64,000 nt of DNA from Paracoccaceae bacterium (GCA_020832445.1 JAFIEO010000041.1:1-64000), one strand, 5' to 3'; shown: positions 36,923 to 46,214, counted from the stretch's first letter. Made by a program: numbers and translations. The notes: generated by a model from the letters alone, not told the origin.

Positions 36923-38370
36923 AAGCACAACCGAAAGCCAGCCATTTCATTGCAGGCGACTGGGTCGAGGATACAGCCGGCGCAGCATTCGACAGCATCC
37001 ACCCCGCCACAGGCGAGGTGATCGCGCGGCTGCATGAAGCAACGCCCGACATCATGTCGCGCGCACTGGACGCGGCGCAGGCAGCGCAACCTGCGTGGGC
37101 GACGCTGGCACCGGTGGAACGTGGACGCATCCTGCACCGCGCGGCAATGATCCTGCGCGCGCGCAATCACGACCTGTCGGTTCTGGAAACACTGGATACG
37201 GGCAAACCGTTGCAGGAAACGCTGGTGGCCGATGCCGCATCAGGCGCGGATGCGTTTGAATATTTTGCGGGCTTCGCCCCCACTGTAACCGGCCAGACCA
37301 TCGCGCTGGGTCGCGACATGGCCTATACCCTGCGCGAGGCACTGGGCGTGTGTGTGGGCATTGGTGCGTGGAATTACCCCATCCAGATTGCCAGCTGGAA
37401 GGCCGCGCCCGCGCTGGCATTTGGCAATGCGGTGGTGTTCAAACCGTCAGAGGTGACGCCCCTGAGCGCGCTGGCACTGGCAGAAATCCTGCATGAAGCG
37501 GGCTTGCCTGCGGGGCTGTTCAATGTGGTGCAGGGGCGTGGTGCCGTGGGCGCGGGGCTGGTCACCGATGCGCGTGTGGCGAAAGTATCGCTGACAGGAT
37601 CGGTGCCCACGGGGCGCAAGGTCTATTCCGCCGCAGCCGAGGGCATTCGCGCGGTAACGATGGAGCTGGGCGGCAAATCACCGCTGATCATTTTTGACGA
37701 TGCGGATGTGGAAAACGCGGTCAGCGCAGCGATTCTGGCCAATTTCTATTCGTCGGGGCAGATTTGTTCCAATGGCACGCGGGTGTTTGTGCACCGCGAT
37801 ATTAAGCAGGCATTTCTGGACCGGCTGGCCGCGCGCACCCGCCAGATCAGGCTGGGTGACCCGCTGCACGAGGATACGCAGATGGGTCCGCTTGTCTCGG
37901 ATCAGCAAATGCACAAGGTGCTGGGCCATATCGCAGACGGGATAAAGGCAGGCGCGCGGCTGGTTTGCGGGGGCGCGCGGCATGGAGAGGTCGGGTGTTT
38001 CGTCCAGCCCACGGTTTTTGCCGATGTGCGCGACGATATGGCACTTGCGCGCGAGGAAATCTTCGGCCCCGTCATGTCGGTGCTGGATTTCACCGATGAG
38101 GGAGAGGTGATCACCCGCGCGAACGCGACCGAATACGGGCTGGCGGCGGGCGTGTTTACCCGTGATCTTGCGCGCGCCCACAGGGTTGCGGGCGCGTTGC
38201 AGGCGGGCACCGTGTGGGTGAATGCCTATAACCTGACCCCCGTGGAAATGCCTTTCGGGGGCGTCAAGGCCAGTGGCGTGGGGCGCGAAAACGGGCATGC
38301 CGCGCTGGAGCATTACACGCGCATCAAATCGGTCTATCTGGGGCTTGGGGATGTTGATGCACCCTATTGA
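36919..38370 (+). CDS. betB: Betaine aldehyde dehydrogenase BetB
   Basis: This 483-residue NAD(P)-dependent aldehyde dehydrogenase converts betaine aldehyde to glycine betaine. The cofactor site includes [31 protein letters not shown] near residue 150. Catalytic Glu is in [14 protein letters not shown] near 250 and catalytic Cys in [16 protein letters not shown] near 285. The C-terminal [17 protein letters not shown] is conserved. The gene starts within betI and is followed by betA after 115 bp. Confidence 0.95.
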   Translation: MKAQPKASHFIAGDWVEDTAGAAFDSIHPATGEVIARLHEATPDIMSRALDAAQAAQPAWATLAPVERGRILHRAAMILRARNHDLSVLETLDTGKPLQETLVADAASGADAFEYFAGFAPTVTGQTIALGRDMAYTLREALGVCVGIGAWNYPIQIASWKAAPALAFGNAVVFKPSEVTPLSALALAEILHEAGLPAGLFNVVQGRGAVGAGLVTDARVAKVSLTGSVPTGRKVYSAAAEGIRAVTMELGGKSPLIIFDDADVENAVSAAILANFYSSGQICSNGTRVFVHRDIKQAFLDRLAARTRQIRLGDPLHEDTQMGPLVSDQQMHKVLGHIADGIKAGARLVCGGARHGEVGCFVQPTVFADVRDDMALAREEIFGPVMSVLDFTDEGEVITRANATEYGLAAGVFTRDLARAHRVAGALQAGTVWVNAYNLTPVEMPFGGVKASGVGRENGHAALEHYTRIKSVYLGLGDVDAPY

Positions 38371-38397
38371 CCGCGCAACCTGGCTTGACCTTGCGGA

Positions 38398-38430
38398 CGC
38401 GCACCTTGCGGTGCGCGACACCATTTTTTT
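38398..38430 (+). terminator. Hairpin with T-run between betB and betA
   Basis: CGCGCACC-TTGC-GGTGCGCG is an 8-bp stem, followed 6 bp later by seven or more T residues (38424-38430). This has the form of a weak intrinsic terminator, so some transcripts may stop before betA. Confidence 0.5.
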
Positions 38431-38485
38431 CAGGCGCGCCGATTGGGCGCGCAGGCGCAATTGCCGCGGGCAGGGGTAAATTGAT

Positions 38486-40126
38486 ATGAACGCCGATTAT
38501 ATCATTGTCGGGGCAGGGTCCGGTGGGTCCGCCGTTGCTGCCCGGCTGACCGAAGCAGGGCATTCGGTGTTGATTGTTGAAGCGGGTGGCAGTGACATCG
38601 GCCCGTTTATCCGCATGCCGGGTGCGTTGTCCTACCCGATGAACATGCGCCGCTATGACTGGGGCTTTCGGACGGAGCCGGAGCCGCATCTGGGCGGGCG
38701 GACACTCGCATGCCCGCGCGGGCGCGTGATCGGGGGATCGTCCAGCATAAACGGCATGGTCTATGTGCGCGGTCATGCGCGTGATTTTGACCATTGGGCT
38801 GAAAGCGGTGCCAGCGGTTGGGGGTATAGCGATGTGCTGCCCTATTTCAAACGCATGGAAAACTGGCATGGTCCCGCCCCGTCGCAATGGCGCGGCACGG
38901 GGGGGCCGCTGCATGTCACGCGCGGTGCGCGCGATAATCCGTTATTCAACGCTTTTATTGAGGCCGGCGCGCAAGCGGGCTACCCGCTGACCGAAGATTA
39001 CAACGGTACCGCGCAAGAAGGTTTCGGCGCAATGGAAGCCACGATCTGGCGTGGTCAGCGCTGGTCGGCCGCCGATGCCTATTTGCGCCCCGCATTGGCG
39101 ACAGGGCGCGCGCGCCTGATCAGGGGTGAAGTTGCGCAGGTTGTGTTCGATGACGAACAGCGCGCAACGGGGGTTCGGTTGACCGATGACCGTGTGCTTC
39201 ATGCCAATGCAGAAGTTATTCTGGCCGCATCAAGCATCAACACCCCGAAACTGCTGATGCTGTCCGGTATTGGCCCTGCGGCGCATCTGGCCGAGCATGG
39301 GATCGCTCTGCGCGCCGACCGCCCCGGTGTGGGGCAAAACCTGCAAGACCATCTGGAGCTGTATCTGCAATATTCCGCAACCCAGCCGATCACGCTGTAT
39401 AAATACTGGTCCTTGCCGGGCAAGGCCTGGGTCGGGGCAAGATGGCTTTTTACACGCAAGGGGCCGGGGGCGTCGAACCAGTTCGAGGCCTGTGCCTTCA
39501 TCAGGTCGCGGGCGGGGATCGATTACCCGGATATCCAGTATCATTTTCTGCCGATTGCCGTGCGGTATGATGGCAAGGCCGTGGCAGAGGGGCATGGATT
39601 CCAAACCCATGTCGGGCCGATGCGGTCCAAAAGTCGCGGTTGGGTGAAGCTGCGTTCGCCACGCCCGCAAGATGCGCCGCGCGTGTGTTTCAACTACATG
39701 AGCCACCCTGATGACTGGACCGAGTTTCGCAGCTGCATCCGCCTGACCCGTGAAATCATGGGGCAGGCAGCGTTCAAGCCCTTTATGGGCCATGAAATAC
39801 AGCCCGGTGCGGCGGTGTCCGAGGATGCGCAGCTTGATGCGTTTATTCGTGAACATGTCGAAAGCGCGTATCACCCCTGCGGCACGGCCCGAATGGGCAA
39901 AGCGGATGACCCCGCAGCGGTCGTCGACCCGCAGGGGCGTGTGATCGGCGTGCGTGGTTTGCGCGTTGCCGACAGCTCGATTTTTCCGCGCATCACAAAT
40001 GGTAACCTGAATGCACCATCGATCATGGTCGGTGAAAAAATCGCCGACCATATTCTTGGGCGCAGGCTTCCGGCCGAGAATCTGGCGCCTTCCGTGCACC
40101 CCGACTGGGCGCGCCAGCAGCGTTGA
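38486..40126 (+). CDS. betA: Choline dehydrogenase BetA
   Basis: This 546-residue GMC-family flavoprotein oxidises choline to betaine aldehyde, usually at the inner membrane. The FAD motif [21 protein letters not shown] is at the N-terminus. GMC signatures are [18 protein letters not shown] near residue 78 and [20 protein letters not shown] near 250. The active-site region [15 protein letters not shown] is near residue 455. It completes the betIBA module. Confidence 0.95.
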   Translation: MNADYIIVGAGSGGSAVAARLTEAGHSVLIVEAGGSDIGPFIRMPGALSYPMNMRRYDWGFRTEPEPHLGGRTLACPRGRVIGGSSSINGMVYVRGHARDFDHWAESGASGWGYSDVLPYFKRMENWHGPAPSQWRGTGGPLHVTRGARDNPLFNAFIEAGAQAGYPLTEDYNGTAQEGFGAMEATIWRGQRWSAADAYLRPALATGRARLIRGEVAQVVFDDEQRATGVRLTDDRVLHANAEVILAASSINTPKLLMLSGIGPAAHLAEHGIALRADRPGVGQNLQDHLELYLQYSATQPITLYKYWSLPGKAWVGARWLFTRKGPGASNQFEACAFIRSRAGIDYPDIQYHFLPIAVRYDGKAVAEGHGFQTHVGPMRSKSRGWVKLRSPRPQDAPRVCFNYMSHPDDWTEFRSCIRLTREIMGQAAFKPFMGHEIQPGAAVSEDAQLDAFIREHVESAYHPCGTARMGKADDPAAVVDPQGRVIGVRGLRVADSSIFPRITNGNLNAPSIMVGEKIADHILGRRLPAENLAPSVHPDWARQQR

Positions 40127-40204
40127 AAGCGCGTTCTGGCAAGCATCGCGCATGGCTGCATTGCAGGGAAATGACGGGTCTGGCTTGCAGTGTTTCGGTA
40201 TATT

Positions 40205-40308
40205 TTAGAGCATATCACGTTCATTCGCATTCACGAGACATGCTCTAACTTATTGATTTCGCATGTTCGAGAAGCTCAAAACCGGTTCCCACTTTTGCGC
40301 AACATGCT
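40205..40308 (+). repeat. 108-bp repeat R2, copy B, left 104 bp
   Basis: TTAGAGCAT (40205-40213) pairs perfectly with ATGCTCTAA (40240-40248), forming the 44-nt hairpin. The rest matches R2 copy A through AACATGCT, where the IS110 element begins. The missing final CTAA is found beyond the element at 41505-41508, giving the same 108-bp total as copy A. Confidence 0.85.
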
Positions 40309-40325
40309 TGTCTTATGCTGATGCC

Positions 40326-40555
40326 GGCTCTTATGCGAAGAAAGAGCCAGTGCGCGCCACGCCATTTATGGCGCGCACTGGCGGTGGCTTGATCGTCACG
40401 GGCTTGGTCGTGATGGACCGTTTTAGAGTGTGTTCAGCCATCGTCTTCGCCTGAGGCCTGAACGGAGTGCGGCGGATCAGGAAACGATCCGGGGGATCGT
40501 TTCCTCGCCAAACGAGCGGCGTAAAGCCCTCTGCGACAAGCATAGGACAGCGAAG
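40326..40555 (+). ncRNA. Candidate bridge RNA of the IS110 element
   Basis: The non-coding left end holds a 14-bp perfect hairpin (40346-40382, loop CGCCATTTA) and a 12-bp one (40479-40505, AGGAAACGATCC-GGG-GGATCGTTTCCT). TTAGAGTGTGTT (40423-40434) can pair with the insertion target AACATGCTCTAA, with ten Watson-Crick and two G-U pairs. GACAAGCAT (40535-40543) is complementary to ATGCTTGTC across the left border. In a circular form, TTGATC (41487) and TATGCT (40314) would make a promoter with a 17-bp spacer. The RNA ends are estimates. Confidence 0.5.
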
Positions 40556-41490
40556 ATGAACAAGGATACCATCGGAATATACATCTCGAAAGATGCGCTC
40601 GATGCGCATCGGCTGAGCACAGGCGCGGCAGCGCAATTTGCCAATTCTCAGACTGGTCTGCGGGCACTGCGCCGCTGGATCGGGGCGGATTCGCCCGGTT
40701 TGATCGTCTACGAGGCGACCGGCGTTTATCACGGACCCCTTGAGCGCGCTTTCGCCGGGGTTCTGCCGCTGGTGAAGGTAAACCCGCTTCAGGCACGGCG
40801 CTTCGCGCAGGCCTGCGGAACACGGGCGAAAACTGACGCGGTGGATGCACGTATATTGGCTGTTATGGGGGCCGCCCTCGATCTGGAGCCGGACAAGCTG
40901 TCTGACGAAAATCAACCTGCGCTCAAGGAGTTGCAAATCGCGCGCATGGCCCTGATCAAAGATCGCACCCGCTTGATGAACCGTCTCAAGACCCAGACTC
41001 TGCCGTTGACAAAGCGCCAGACCAAGTCACGACTTACGCAGATCACGCGGCAGCTTGAGGAGCTGGATGCCGAGTTGCTCACGCAGGTGTGGGCCTGTCC
41101 ACAGCGCGAACGCGCTTTCGATATTCTCTGCTCAATCCCGGGGTCGGGGCAGTCACGGCGGTTGCCATGATCATCGAATGCCCCGAAATCGGAACACTGG
41201 GCAGAAAGCAGATCGCCAGCCTCGCAGGCTTGGCACCAATGACCCGACAATCCGGCAAATGGCGTGGTGTGGCGTTCATACAGGGCGGGCGCAAGTTCCT
41301 GCGCGACGCGCTCTACATGCCCGCCCTAGTCGCCGCCCGCCACAACCCGGATCTGCGACAGAAATACCAGACCATGATCAAGGCCGGAAAGCCCGCCAAA
41401 GTCGCGCTGACAGCCCTCATGCGAAAGCTTATCGAACTGGCCAACGCACTCGTCCGACAAGACCGCGAATGGACGCCAAAAACAGCTTGA
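40556..41490 (+). pseudogene. IS110-family transposase (DEDD type), frameshifted
   Basis: The N-terminal RuvC-like domain has the DEDD residues D13 (IYISKDALDAH), E53 (IVYEATGVY), D94 and D97 (AKTDAVDARIL). The C-terminal Transposase_20 region has LAGLAPMTRQSGKWRG with the likely catalytic Ser. The two parts are in different frames: near CCCGGGG (41137-41143) the family sequence IPGVGAVTA is recovered only by a -1 shift or one extra G. The first frame ends soon after at 41170. It is probably inactive unless the shift is a sequencing error. An AGGACAG site precedes the start. Confidence 0.85.
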
Positions 41491-41504
41491 TCAAGACAGA
41501 TACT

Positions 41505-41508
41505 CTAA
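41505..41508 (+). repeat. Repeat R2, copy B, right-end remnant
   Basis: CTAA directly after the right-hand CT core supplies the last four bases of R2 copy B. It is too short to recognise alone; the call depends on the 104+4 bp match to the 108-bp copy A. Confidence 0.6.
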
Positions 41509-41697
41509 GATCGGAGGAAACGTTGTAGCTTATTTATTTTGCCCAATTCCGGGTCGAAGAAAAGTCTATCACCTTTTTCGGGATTACGTTGATCGAGTTC
41601 CGCTAACCCTGTCGGGGGTTGCAATGGTGCGCGTGGATGGCCTTTGCGCGCCGGAAAACGCAGAAGTGGCAGAAGTGTCAGCATTGTCAGGCTGCGT

Positions 41698-42348
41698 TCA
41701 GCGAATGCCTGCGATCTGCGTGCTGGTCACCTGTGCGCCGCCTTCCAGCACAAGAAGGATTTGTCCGTTGTTGTTGCGCACTTCCATAACAGGGGAATAA
41801 TGGACGGCCCTGGTGGTGGAAATGTTGTCATTCCCGCGGAAATCTTCGACCGTGAACAGATAAGACCCGTGCGGAAGGGGCGTTGCCAGATCATGGGCGA
41901 GGTCAATGACAATACTACTTTGCCCTGTGCTGGCCGGAACCCGCGCAAGTTCCTGCCCGTCAATCGAGGAAATGACAAGGTCGCGGCTGGTCGCCTCGGC
42001 AACGGCGGGGGCTTGCAGTGTCAACGGCGCGCCGGAGTAGCGGACGGGCGCATCTGTCGCCACTTCCTTGTTCAGCCAGTTTGCCAGATCAGAAAACATC
42101 ATCTGGTCTGTCAGCCTGCCAAGAAGCTGATTGGTCTGAATCTGCTGCTCGACACCGGAAAATGTTGCAAGCTGGACCGCGAAATCGGATGATTCGACAG
42201 GATTTAGCGGGTTCTGGTTTTGCATCTGCGTGGTCAGCATACGCAGAAACATCGCAAAATCCGACCCGTCAGTGAAAGCGCTTTTCCCGCCTTGGGGCGT
42301 GCTGCCGACGGCTGGTGCACTGACCGAGTTGTTTTCGATACTGAACAT
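41698..42348 (-). CDS. flgD: Flagellar hook-capping protein FlgD
   Basis: This 216-residue scaffold caps the growing flagellar hook. The N-terminal block DFAMFLRMLTTQMQNQNPLNPVESSDFAVQLATFSGVEQQIQTN is diagnostic. A C-terminal FlgD Ig-like region includes PLPHGSYLFTVEDFRGN. I chose the ATG at 42348, preceded by GAGAGAG. It lies downstream of fliK on the same strand. The usual next gene flgE is absent; the IS110 element and betA follow. Confidence 0.93.
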   Translation of the reverse strand: MFSIENNSVSAPAVGSTPQGGKSAFTDGSDFAMFLRMLTTQMQNQNPLNPVESSDFAVQLATFSGVEQQIQTNQLLGRLTDQMMFSDLANWLNKEVATDAPVRYSGAPLTLQAPAVAEATSRDLVISSIDGQELARVPASTGQSSIVIDLAHDLATPLPHGSYLFTVEDFRGNDNISTTRAVHYSPVMEVRNNNGQILLVLEGGAQVTSTQIAGIR

Positions 42349-42444
42349 ATTCTCTCTCAATGGTTTGGAACGCTTGGTGTGCGCAGCAGGGGGAATGGAT
42401 AAGGCGGGATATTCAGTTTCTTGCCATCTACAATTTGATGATGC

Positions 42445-43887
42445 CTATAGCCGCAGGTCCATTCCGGTGGAATGCGAAGCGACAGGCGGCCGCTCCGGGT
42501 TTTTGCGGGGCGGGTTCGGGGGGCTGGTTTCAAGAAGTTGCAGCCGGTGTGCTGGCCCGTCCCCGCCATGTTCTGCCAGTTTCAGATCAACATTTGTAAA
42601 CCCGAGGGCCGTAAGATCATCAAGCAGCAGATTCAGCGACCGCTTCAGCATGTCAAGCATATCAAGTCGGCCGGCCAGCATTGATATCTGGACACTGCCG
42701 TCTGCTGTTGAAACTGCAATCCTTAATTTGCCGCCCATCCCGTCCAGCATGTCCAGTTCAAAAACCGGGTCCCCGTTTGCTGTCGCTGCCTGTATCGCCT
42801 GTGCAATTCCTGCGGAAAACGCCGCATCGTTTCGCAACAGGGATGTTGTCGCACGGGCGGCATGGTTTGCGGGCGCGTCGGTCGCGGCCAGATTTGCGAA
42901 ATCGGCAATGTGCACCGGTTGGTCGCGAACTGTCAGATCCGGCTGCTCATGTCGCGGAATGCCGGTCGTGTCCAGTGCGATGGGCGTCGCCAGCTGCTGG
43001 ATCACCGATAGTGCCCCTGCGGGCATAGCGACATACCCGTCAGGTGAGGGCGTGGTGGCGATCCCTGCCTGATTGTCGGATTTTTGTGCCTGCACGGATG
43101 TGGTTTTCGTATGTGAATGGGCCTGATGTTCAGCTGCGATTGTTGCGCCCGTCAGCGTTGCAGGAATGTGCAGGGGCGCTGTGTTTGTCCCACCGGCGGA
43201 AAGTGCAAGTTGCAATGCGGTATCTGCTGGCTGTGTCAGGACGGCATCGGGTGTGAATGTCCCGAAGGGATGATCATAGACCGCATTTATCATGGATGTC
43301 GCAAATGCAGCTTCGCCACGCGCGTTCGGCATAGCGTGAAATTCAAGCGCGCCAAGGGACCGGATGCGTGCAATGGCCAGACGGTCTGGGCTAATATTAT
43401 TATGCAAGGGCAGGGCTTGCATGTCGAGTTTTGTGTGCGCCTTTGCCTGCGTGGGCACCTCCTCCTCCGCTGACGGAGTATGCAAAGGCGACGGCGCATT
43501 TCCGGGCAGGATTGCGGGTTCGTCGCCGCTTGCCGGCGTTGATGATTCCGCATCCGGCAAGTGCGGCGCTTCAATGGCGGGCGTGTCCACATCGACGTTA
43601 GACAGGTCATGCGTATTGGCCGGCTTCTGTACCAGCGATTCAGGGCTGTCCTCCAGAGCCACTATATGTGTGATGTCATCTTCGCCGTCCGGCAGATCGG
43701 TATCCTGTTGTGTGTCGCGCGCATGTGGCGCTGGCGCGTGCTGATCATTGCGCGGCGCAGATGTTGTCATTGAGGCCAGTATCCGCGCAAACTCCGTGCC
43801 GTGTTGTGACGGACGTACAGGTGCGTTTGCAGCGGCGGGGGGCGTGCCTTGCGATGCTGGTATATCTGGTATGGGTCCGATGATCAT
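42445..43887 (-). CDS. fliK: Flagellar hook-length control protein FliK
   Basis: This 480-residue protein has a low-complexity Pro/Ala/His-rich N-terminal part (to about residue 300). The C-terminal Flg_hook domain includes VFELDMLDGMGGKLRIAVSTADGSVQISMLAGRLDMLDMLKRSLNLL. It acts as a molecular ruler and switches export from hook to filament substrates. The ATG at 43887 has AGGAGG 5 bp upstream; a GTG one codon earlier is too close. flgD follows. Confidence 0.85.
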   Translation of the reverse strand: MIIGPIPDIPASQGTPPAAANAPVRPSQHGTEFARILASMTTSAPRNDQHAPAPHARDTQQDTDLPDGEDDITHIVALEDSPESLVQKPANTHDLSNVDVDTPAIEAPHLPDAESSTPASGDEPAILPGNAPSPLHTPSAEEEVPTQAKAHTKLDMQALPLHNNISPDRLAIARIRSLGALEFHAMPNARGEAAFATSMINAVYDHPFGTFTPDAVLTQPADTALQLALSAGGTNTAPLHIPATLTGATIAAEHQAHSHTKTTSVQAQKSDNQAGIATTPSPDGYVAMPAGALSVIQQLATPIALDTTGIPRHEQPDLTVRDQPVHIADFANLAATDAPANHAARATTSLLRNDAAFSAGIAQAIQAATANGDPVFELDMLDGMGGKLRIAVSTADGSVQISMLAGRLDMLDMLKRSLNLLLDDLTALGFTNVDLKLAEHGGDGPAHRLQLLETSPPNPPRKNPERPPVASHSTGMDLRL

Positions 43888-43986
43888 CACATCCTCCTGG
43901 ATGATCCATAATCCAACAAAGTAATTACCGAATCTTTACCAGCGGGCAGGTATTTTAGGGACGCAACTCTTGAAAGGGTCATTCAG

Positions 43987-44286
43987 ATGTCGGGAATCAC
44001 TTCGCTACATGCGCATATGCCTGTGCAGGAGAAACAGTCGAATACGCGCGCGCACCAGCATCACGCAAGTGCGGTCGAGTTCGAGGCACTTGTTCTTGCC
44101 GAATTGTTGCGCGCGGCCGGCGCCGGAAAACCAATTTCCGGGTTCGAAGGCGGGTTGGGGGAAGACCAGTTCGCATCGTTTCTGGTGGATGCGCAGGCGC
44201 GCGCCATCGCAGCAAGGGGCGGCATCGGGCTGGCGGAAATGGTGATGCGCGCCAGCGAAAAGGACGGGGGCACCGGACATGTCTGA
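43987..44286 (+). CDS. Rod-binding protein (FlgJ N-terminal / CheL-like)
   Basis: This 99-residue protein has the FlgJ-type rod-binding pattern: AVEFEALVLAELLRAAG, then GEDQFASFLVDAQARAIAARGGIGLAEMVMRA. It lacks a peptidoglycan hydrolase domain, as in other alphaproteobacteria, where it is often called CheL. It is divergent from fliK and overlaps the flgN-like gene by 8 bp. Confidence 0.85.
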   Translation: MSGITSLHAHMPVQEKQSNTRAHQHHASAVEFEALVLAELLRAAGAGKPISGFEGGLGEDQFASFLVDAQARAIAARGGIGLAEMVMRASEKDGGTGHV

Positions 44287-44617
44287 AAGGATGGCCGCGC
44301 AGCTTCGGGCGCTGCTGGAGGATGAAAAGCAAGCCCTTCTGCGGGCGGATTTCGACAGTCTTGCGCATTTGGCCGACCGCAAGGAAGCGTTCATTGAGGA
44401 ATTGTCTGCGCAGCCGTTGCACGGCAAGGCCCTTCGCGAATTGCGCGATGCCAATGCGCACAATCAGGCGTTGCTGGCGGCGGTTGCCAAGGGGGTTTCA
44501 GCAGTGCGCCTGACGGTCTTGCAGCATCATAAGGCAAGAAATACATCATTTTATCAAAAGGATGGTTCGCAAAGCCCACTTTTGCCGCAGGCAGGAAAAC
44601 TCGCCCGCCGTGCCTGA
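44279..44617 (+). CDS. FlgN-like flagellar export chaperone
   Basis: This 112-residue, mostly helical protein has LRALLEDEKQALLRADFDSLAHLADRKEAFIEEL, the FlgN pattern. FlgN chaperones hook-associated proteins FlgK and FlgL to the export gate. It overlaps the rod-binding gene and precedes the flagellin leader region by about 220 bp. The match is to overall pattern rather than invariant residues. Confidence 0.7.
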   Translation: MSERMAAQLRALLEDEKQALLRADFDSLAHLADRKEAFIEELSAQPLHGKALRELRDANAHNQALLAAVAKGVSAVRLTVLQHHKARNTSFYQKDGSQSPLLPQAGKLARRA

Positions 44618-44778
44618 GGGGCGCGTTTACCAGTTTTGCAAGAAACTGGGCTGAAGGACTGCGAATCACGTCGGCGTTCACGCTCTGGTAACTTGCTTGA
44701 TCCATATTGGCACTTATCGGCAGAAGGCTGATCTGACGGGCTTTCAAATCATCGTCTGAATGCAGAATGCAGCAAACC

Positions 44779-44820
44779 TCACCCCTGGGGGGTGACCCAA
44801 AAACCATGTGCAAAATGCAC
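44779..44820 (+). promoter_or_regulatory. Two hairpins in the flagellin leader
   Basis: TCACCCC-TGG-GGGGTGA (44779-44795) and GTGCA-AAA-TGCAC (44808-44820) lie just upstream of the fliC start codon at 44838. Such leader structures are possible targets of FlbT, which is encoded in the same gene group and is known in Caulobacter to act on flagellin mRNA. Confidence 0.45.
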
Positions 44821-44837
44821 AAATCGAAAGGCATAAC

Positions 44838-46136
44838 ATGTCAAGCATTCTGACCAATACCGGCGCGATGGTGGCCCTGCAAACGATGCGCGGGATCAAC
44901 AAGAATATGGCGCAAACGCAAAGCGAGATCTCAACCGGTAAATCGATCAACTCGGCCAAGGATAATGCAGCGGTCTGGGCTATTTCCAAAACCATGCAGG
45001 CAGATGTCAAAGGGTTCTCTGCAATCTCCGACAGTCTGGCGCTTGGCCGCTCCACTGTGGCTGTTGCAACCCAGGCTGCCGAAACTGTAACTGACCTGCT
45101 GACGCAGATGAAAGGAGCAATTGTTTCCGCGCAGGAAGACAATGTCGATCGCGGCAAAATCCAGACTGACGTCGTTGCGCTGCGTGAACAGATCACCTCG
45201 ATCACCACCGCTGCGCAGTTCAATGGTCTGAACCTGTTGTCAAACCGTGAACAAACTGAAGGATCGGGAACGGTAAATATCCTGTCCTCGCTTGACCGCG
45301 CGTCTGACGGCACTGTCGCATCCGCCAATATTGGTGTGGCAAAGCAGGATCTTGGAACCAATGCGACGGATTGGGATGTGGGCACCGCATCGACCGCGGC
45401 AACCTTGAACCTCGACGGGCTGGCGACCGCGACTGCGATTGCGGGCGCTGCGACACCCGGATCGCAAACGCTTGATATTGAGAACGTTGTCGCGGGCATG
45501 GGTGTTCAGATCAACATCTCTGCCTCTGGCGGTGACGTTGGCGCAGCGTTTGACGATGCAACCCGTGCGGTCAGTTATGTCGCACGCGACGGTGACACAC
45601 AGGCGGATATGGCAAACGGTCTTGCAAATGCCTTTAACGAACGTGTAGCGGCTGCTATCGAAGCGGGCACGCTGAGTGAGAATACGACGATCGGTGCGTC
45701 TGTTGCGGTTGCGGCAAATGGTGTTGCCACGATTACGTTCACTGGTGAAACCGGCGCGGCGGGCGATACATTCAGCCTGCAAGCGGTGCAGACCGATGGT
45801 GTTGAAATCGGTGGTCGTCTGGAAGCCCTCAACGATATTGATGTCAGCACTGCGGCTGGTGCGCGTTCCGCCCTGACCGAGATTGAAGGGTTGATCCAGA
45901 CAGCTATCGACTCGGCTGCCGCTTTTGGTTCGGCCCAGACCCGTATCGACACACAGGCAGAATTCATCAAGAACCTGTCAGACGCACTGACAACCGGTAT
46001 CGGCAGTCTTGTCGATGCGGATATGGAAGCCGCATCTGCACGTCTGCAGGCGCTTCAGGTGCAACAGCAGCTGGCGACCCAGTCGCTGTCGATTGCAAAC
46101 CAGCAGCCCCAGAACATTCTGGCGCTCTTCCGCTGA
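44838..46136 (+). CDS. fliC: Flagellin
   Basis: This 432-residue filament protein has the conserved N-terminal coiled coil (SSILTNTGAMVALQTMRGINKNMAQTQSEISTGKSINSAKDNAAVWAIS). A variable central part is rich in Ala, Gly, Asp and Thr. The C-terminal coiled coil ends SLSIANQQPQNILALFR. I chose the ATG at 44838 because it gives the standard flagellin N-terminus. A hairpin and then flaF and flbT follow. Confidence 0.96.
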   Translation: MSSILTNTGAMVALQTMRGINKNMAQTQSEISTGKSINSAKDNAAVWAISKTMQADVKGFSAISDSLALGRSTVAVATQAAETVTDLLTQMKGAIVSAQEDNVDRGKIQTDVVALREQITSITTAAQFNGLNLLSNREQTEGSGTVNILSSLDRASDGTVASANIGVAKQDLGTNATDWDVGTASTAATLNLDGLATATAIAGAATPGSQTLDIENVVAGMGVQINISASGGDVGAAFDDATRAVSYVARDGDTQADMANGLANAFNERVAAAIEAGTLSENTTIGASVAVAANGVATITFTGETGAAGDTFSLQAVQTDGVEIGGRLEALNDIDVSTAAGARSALTEIEGLIQTAIDSAAAFGSAQTRIDTQAEFIKNLSDALTTGIGSLVDADMEAASARLQALQVQQQLATQSLSIANQQPQNILALFR

Positions 46137-46145
46137 TAAGATCAA

Positions 46146-46170
46146 GTGAGTCCCCGTTTCGGGGGCTCAC
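46146..46170 (+). terminator. Hairpin between fliC and flaF
   Basis: GTGAG-T-CCCCG-TTT-CGGGG-G-CTCAC forms an 11-position stem with one T-G pair, 10 bp after the fliC stop codon. It is probably a partial terminator that keeps flaF-flbT below flagellin level. There is no long T-run. Confidence 0.65.
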
Positions 46171-46214
46171 ATCTTCATCAGTAAGTTAATTCATTTCCAG
46201 AACGGGGATTCAGG

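Larger units (their letters stand above)
40127..40555. other. Region from betA to the IS110 transposase
   Basis: This 429-bp stretch holds about 78 bp with no recognised feature, then R2 copy B (40205-40308), then the 247-bp left end of the IS110 element with two perfect hairpins. No protein-coding gene is supported. Confidence 0.8.
40309..41502 (+). mobile_element. IS110-family insertion sequence inside repeat R2
   Basis: This element of about 1.19 kb has a 247-bp non-coding left end, one transposase reading frame and a right end of about 12 bp, the architecture of the IS110 group. CT stands at both borders (40307-40308 and 41503-41504), as expected for insertion at a CT core. Removing the element and one CT restores the R2 sequence AACATGCTCTAA. 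Short inverted pieces TGTCTT (left) and AAGACA (right) lie near the ends. Confidence 0.8.

Noticed and set aside
44713-44720. GCCGATAA on the minus strand as a sigma-28 -10 box
   Set aside because: It points away from fliC and has no matching -35 at the right distance.
44708-44722. TTGGCACTTATCGGC upstream of fliC as a sigma-54 promoter
   Set aside because: The GG and GC elements are not at the required spacing and the -12 part does not match TTGC.
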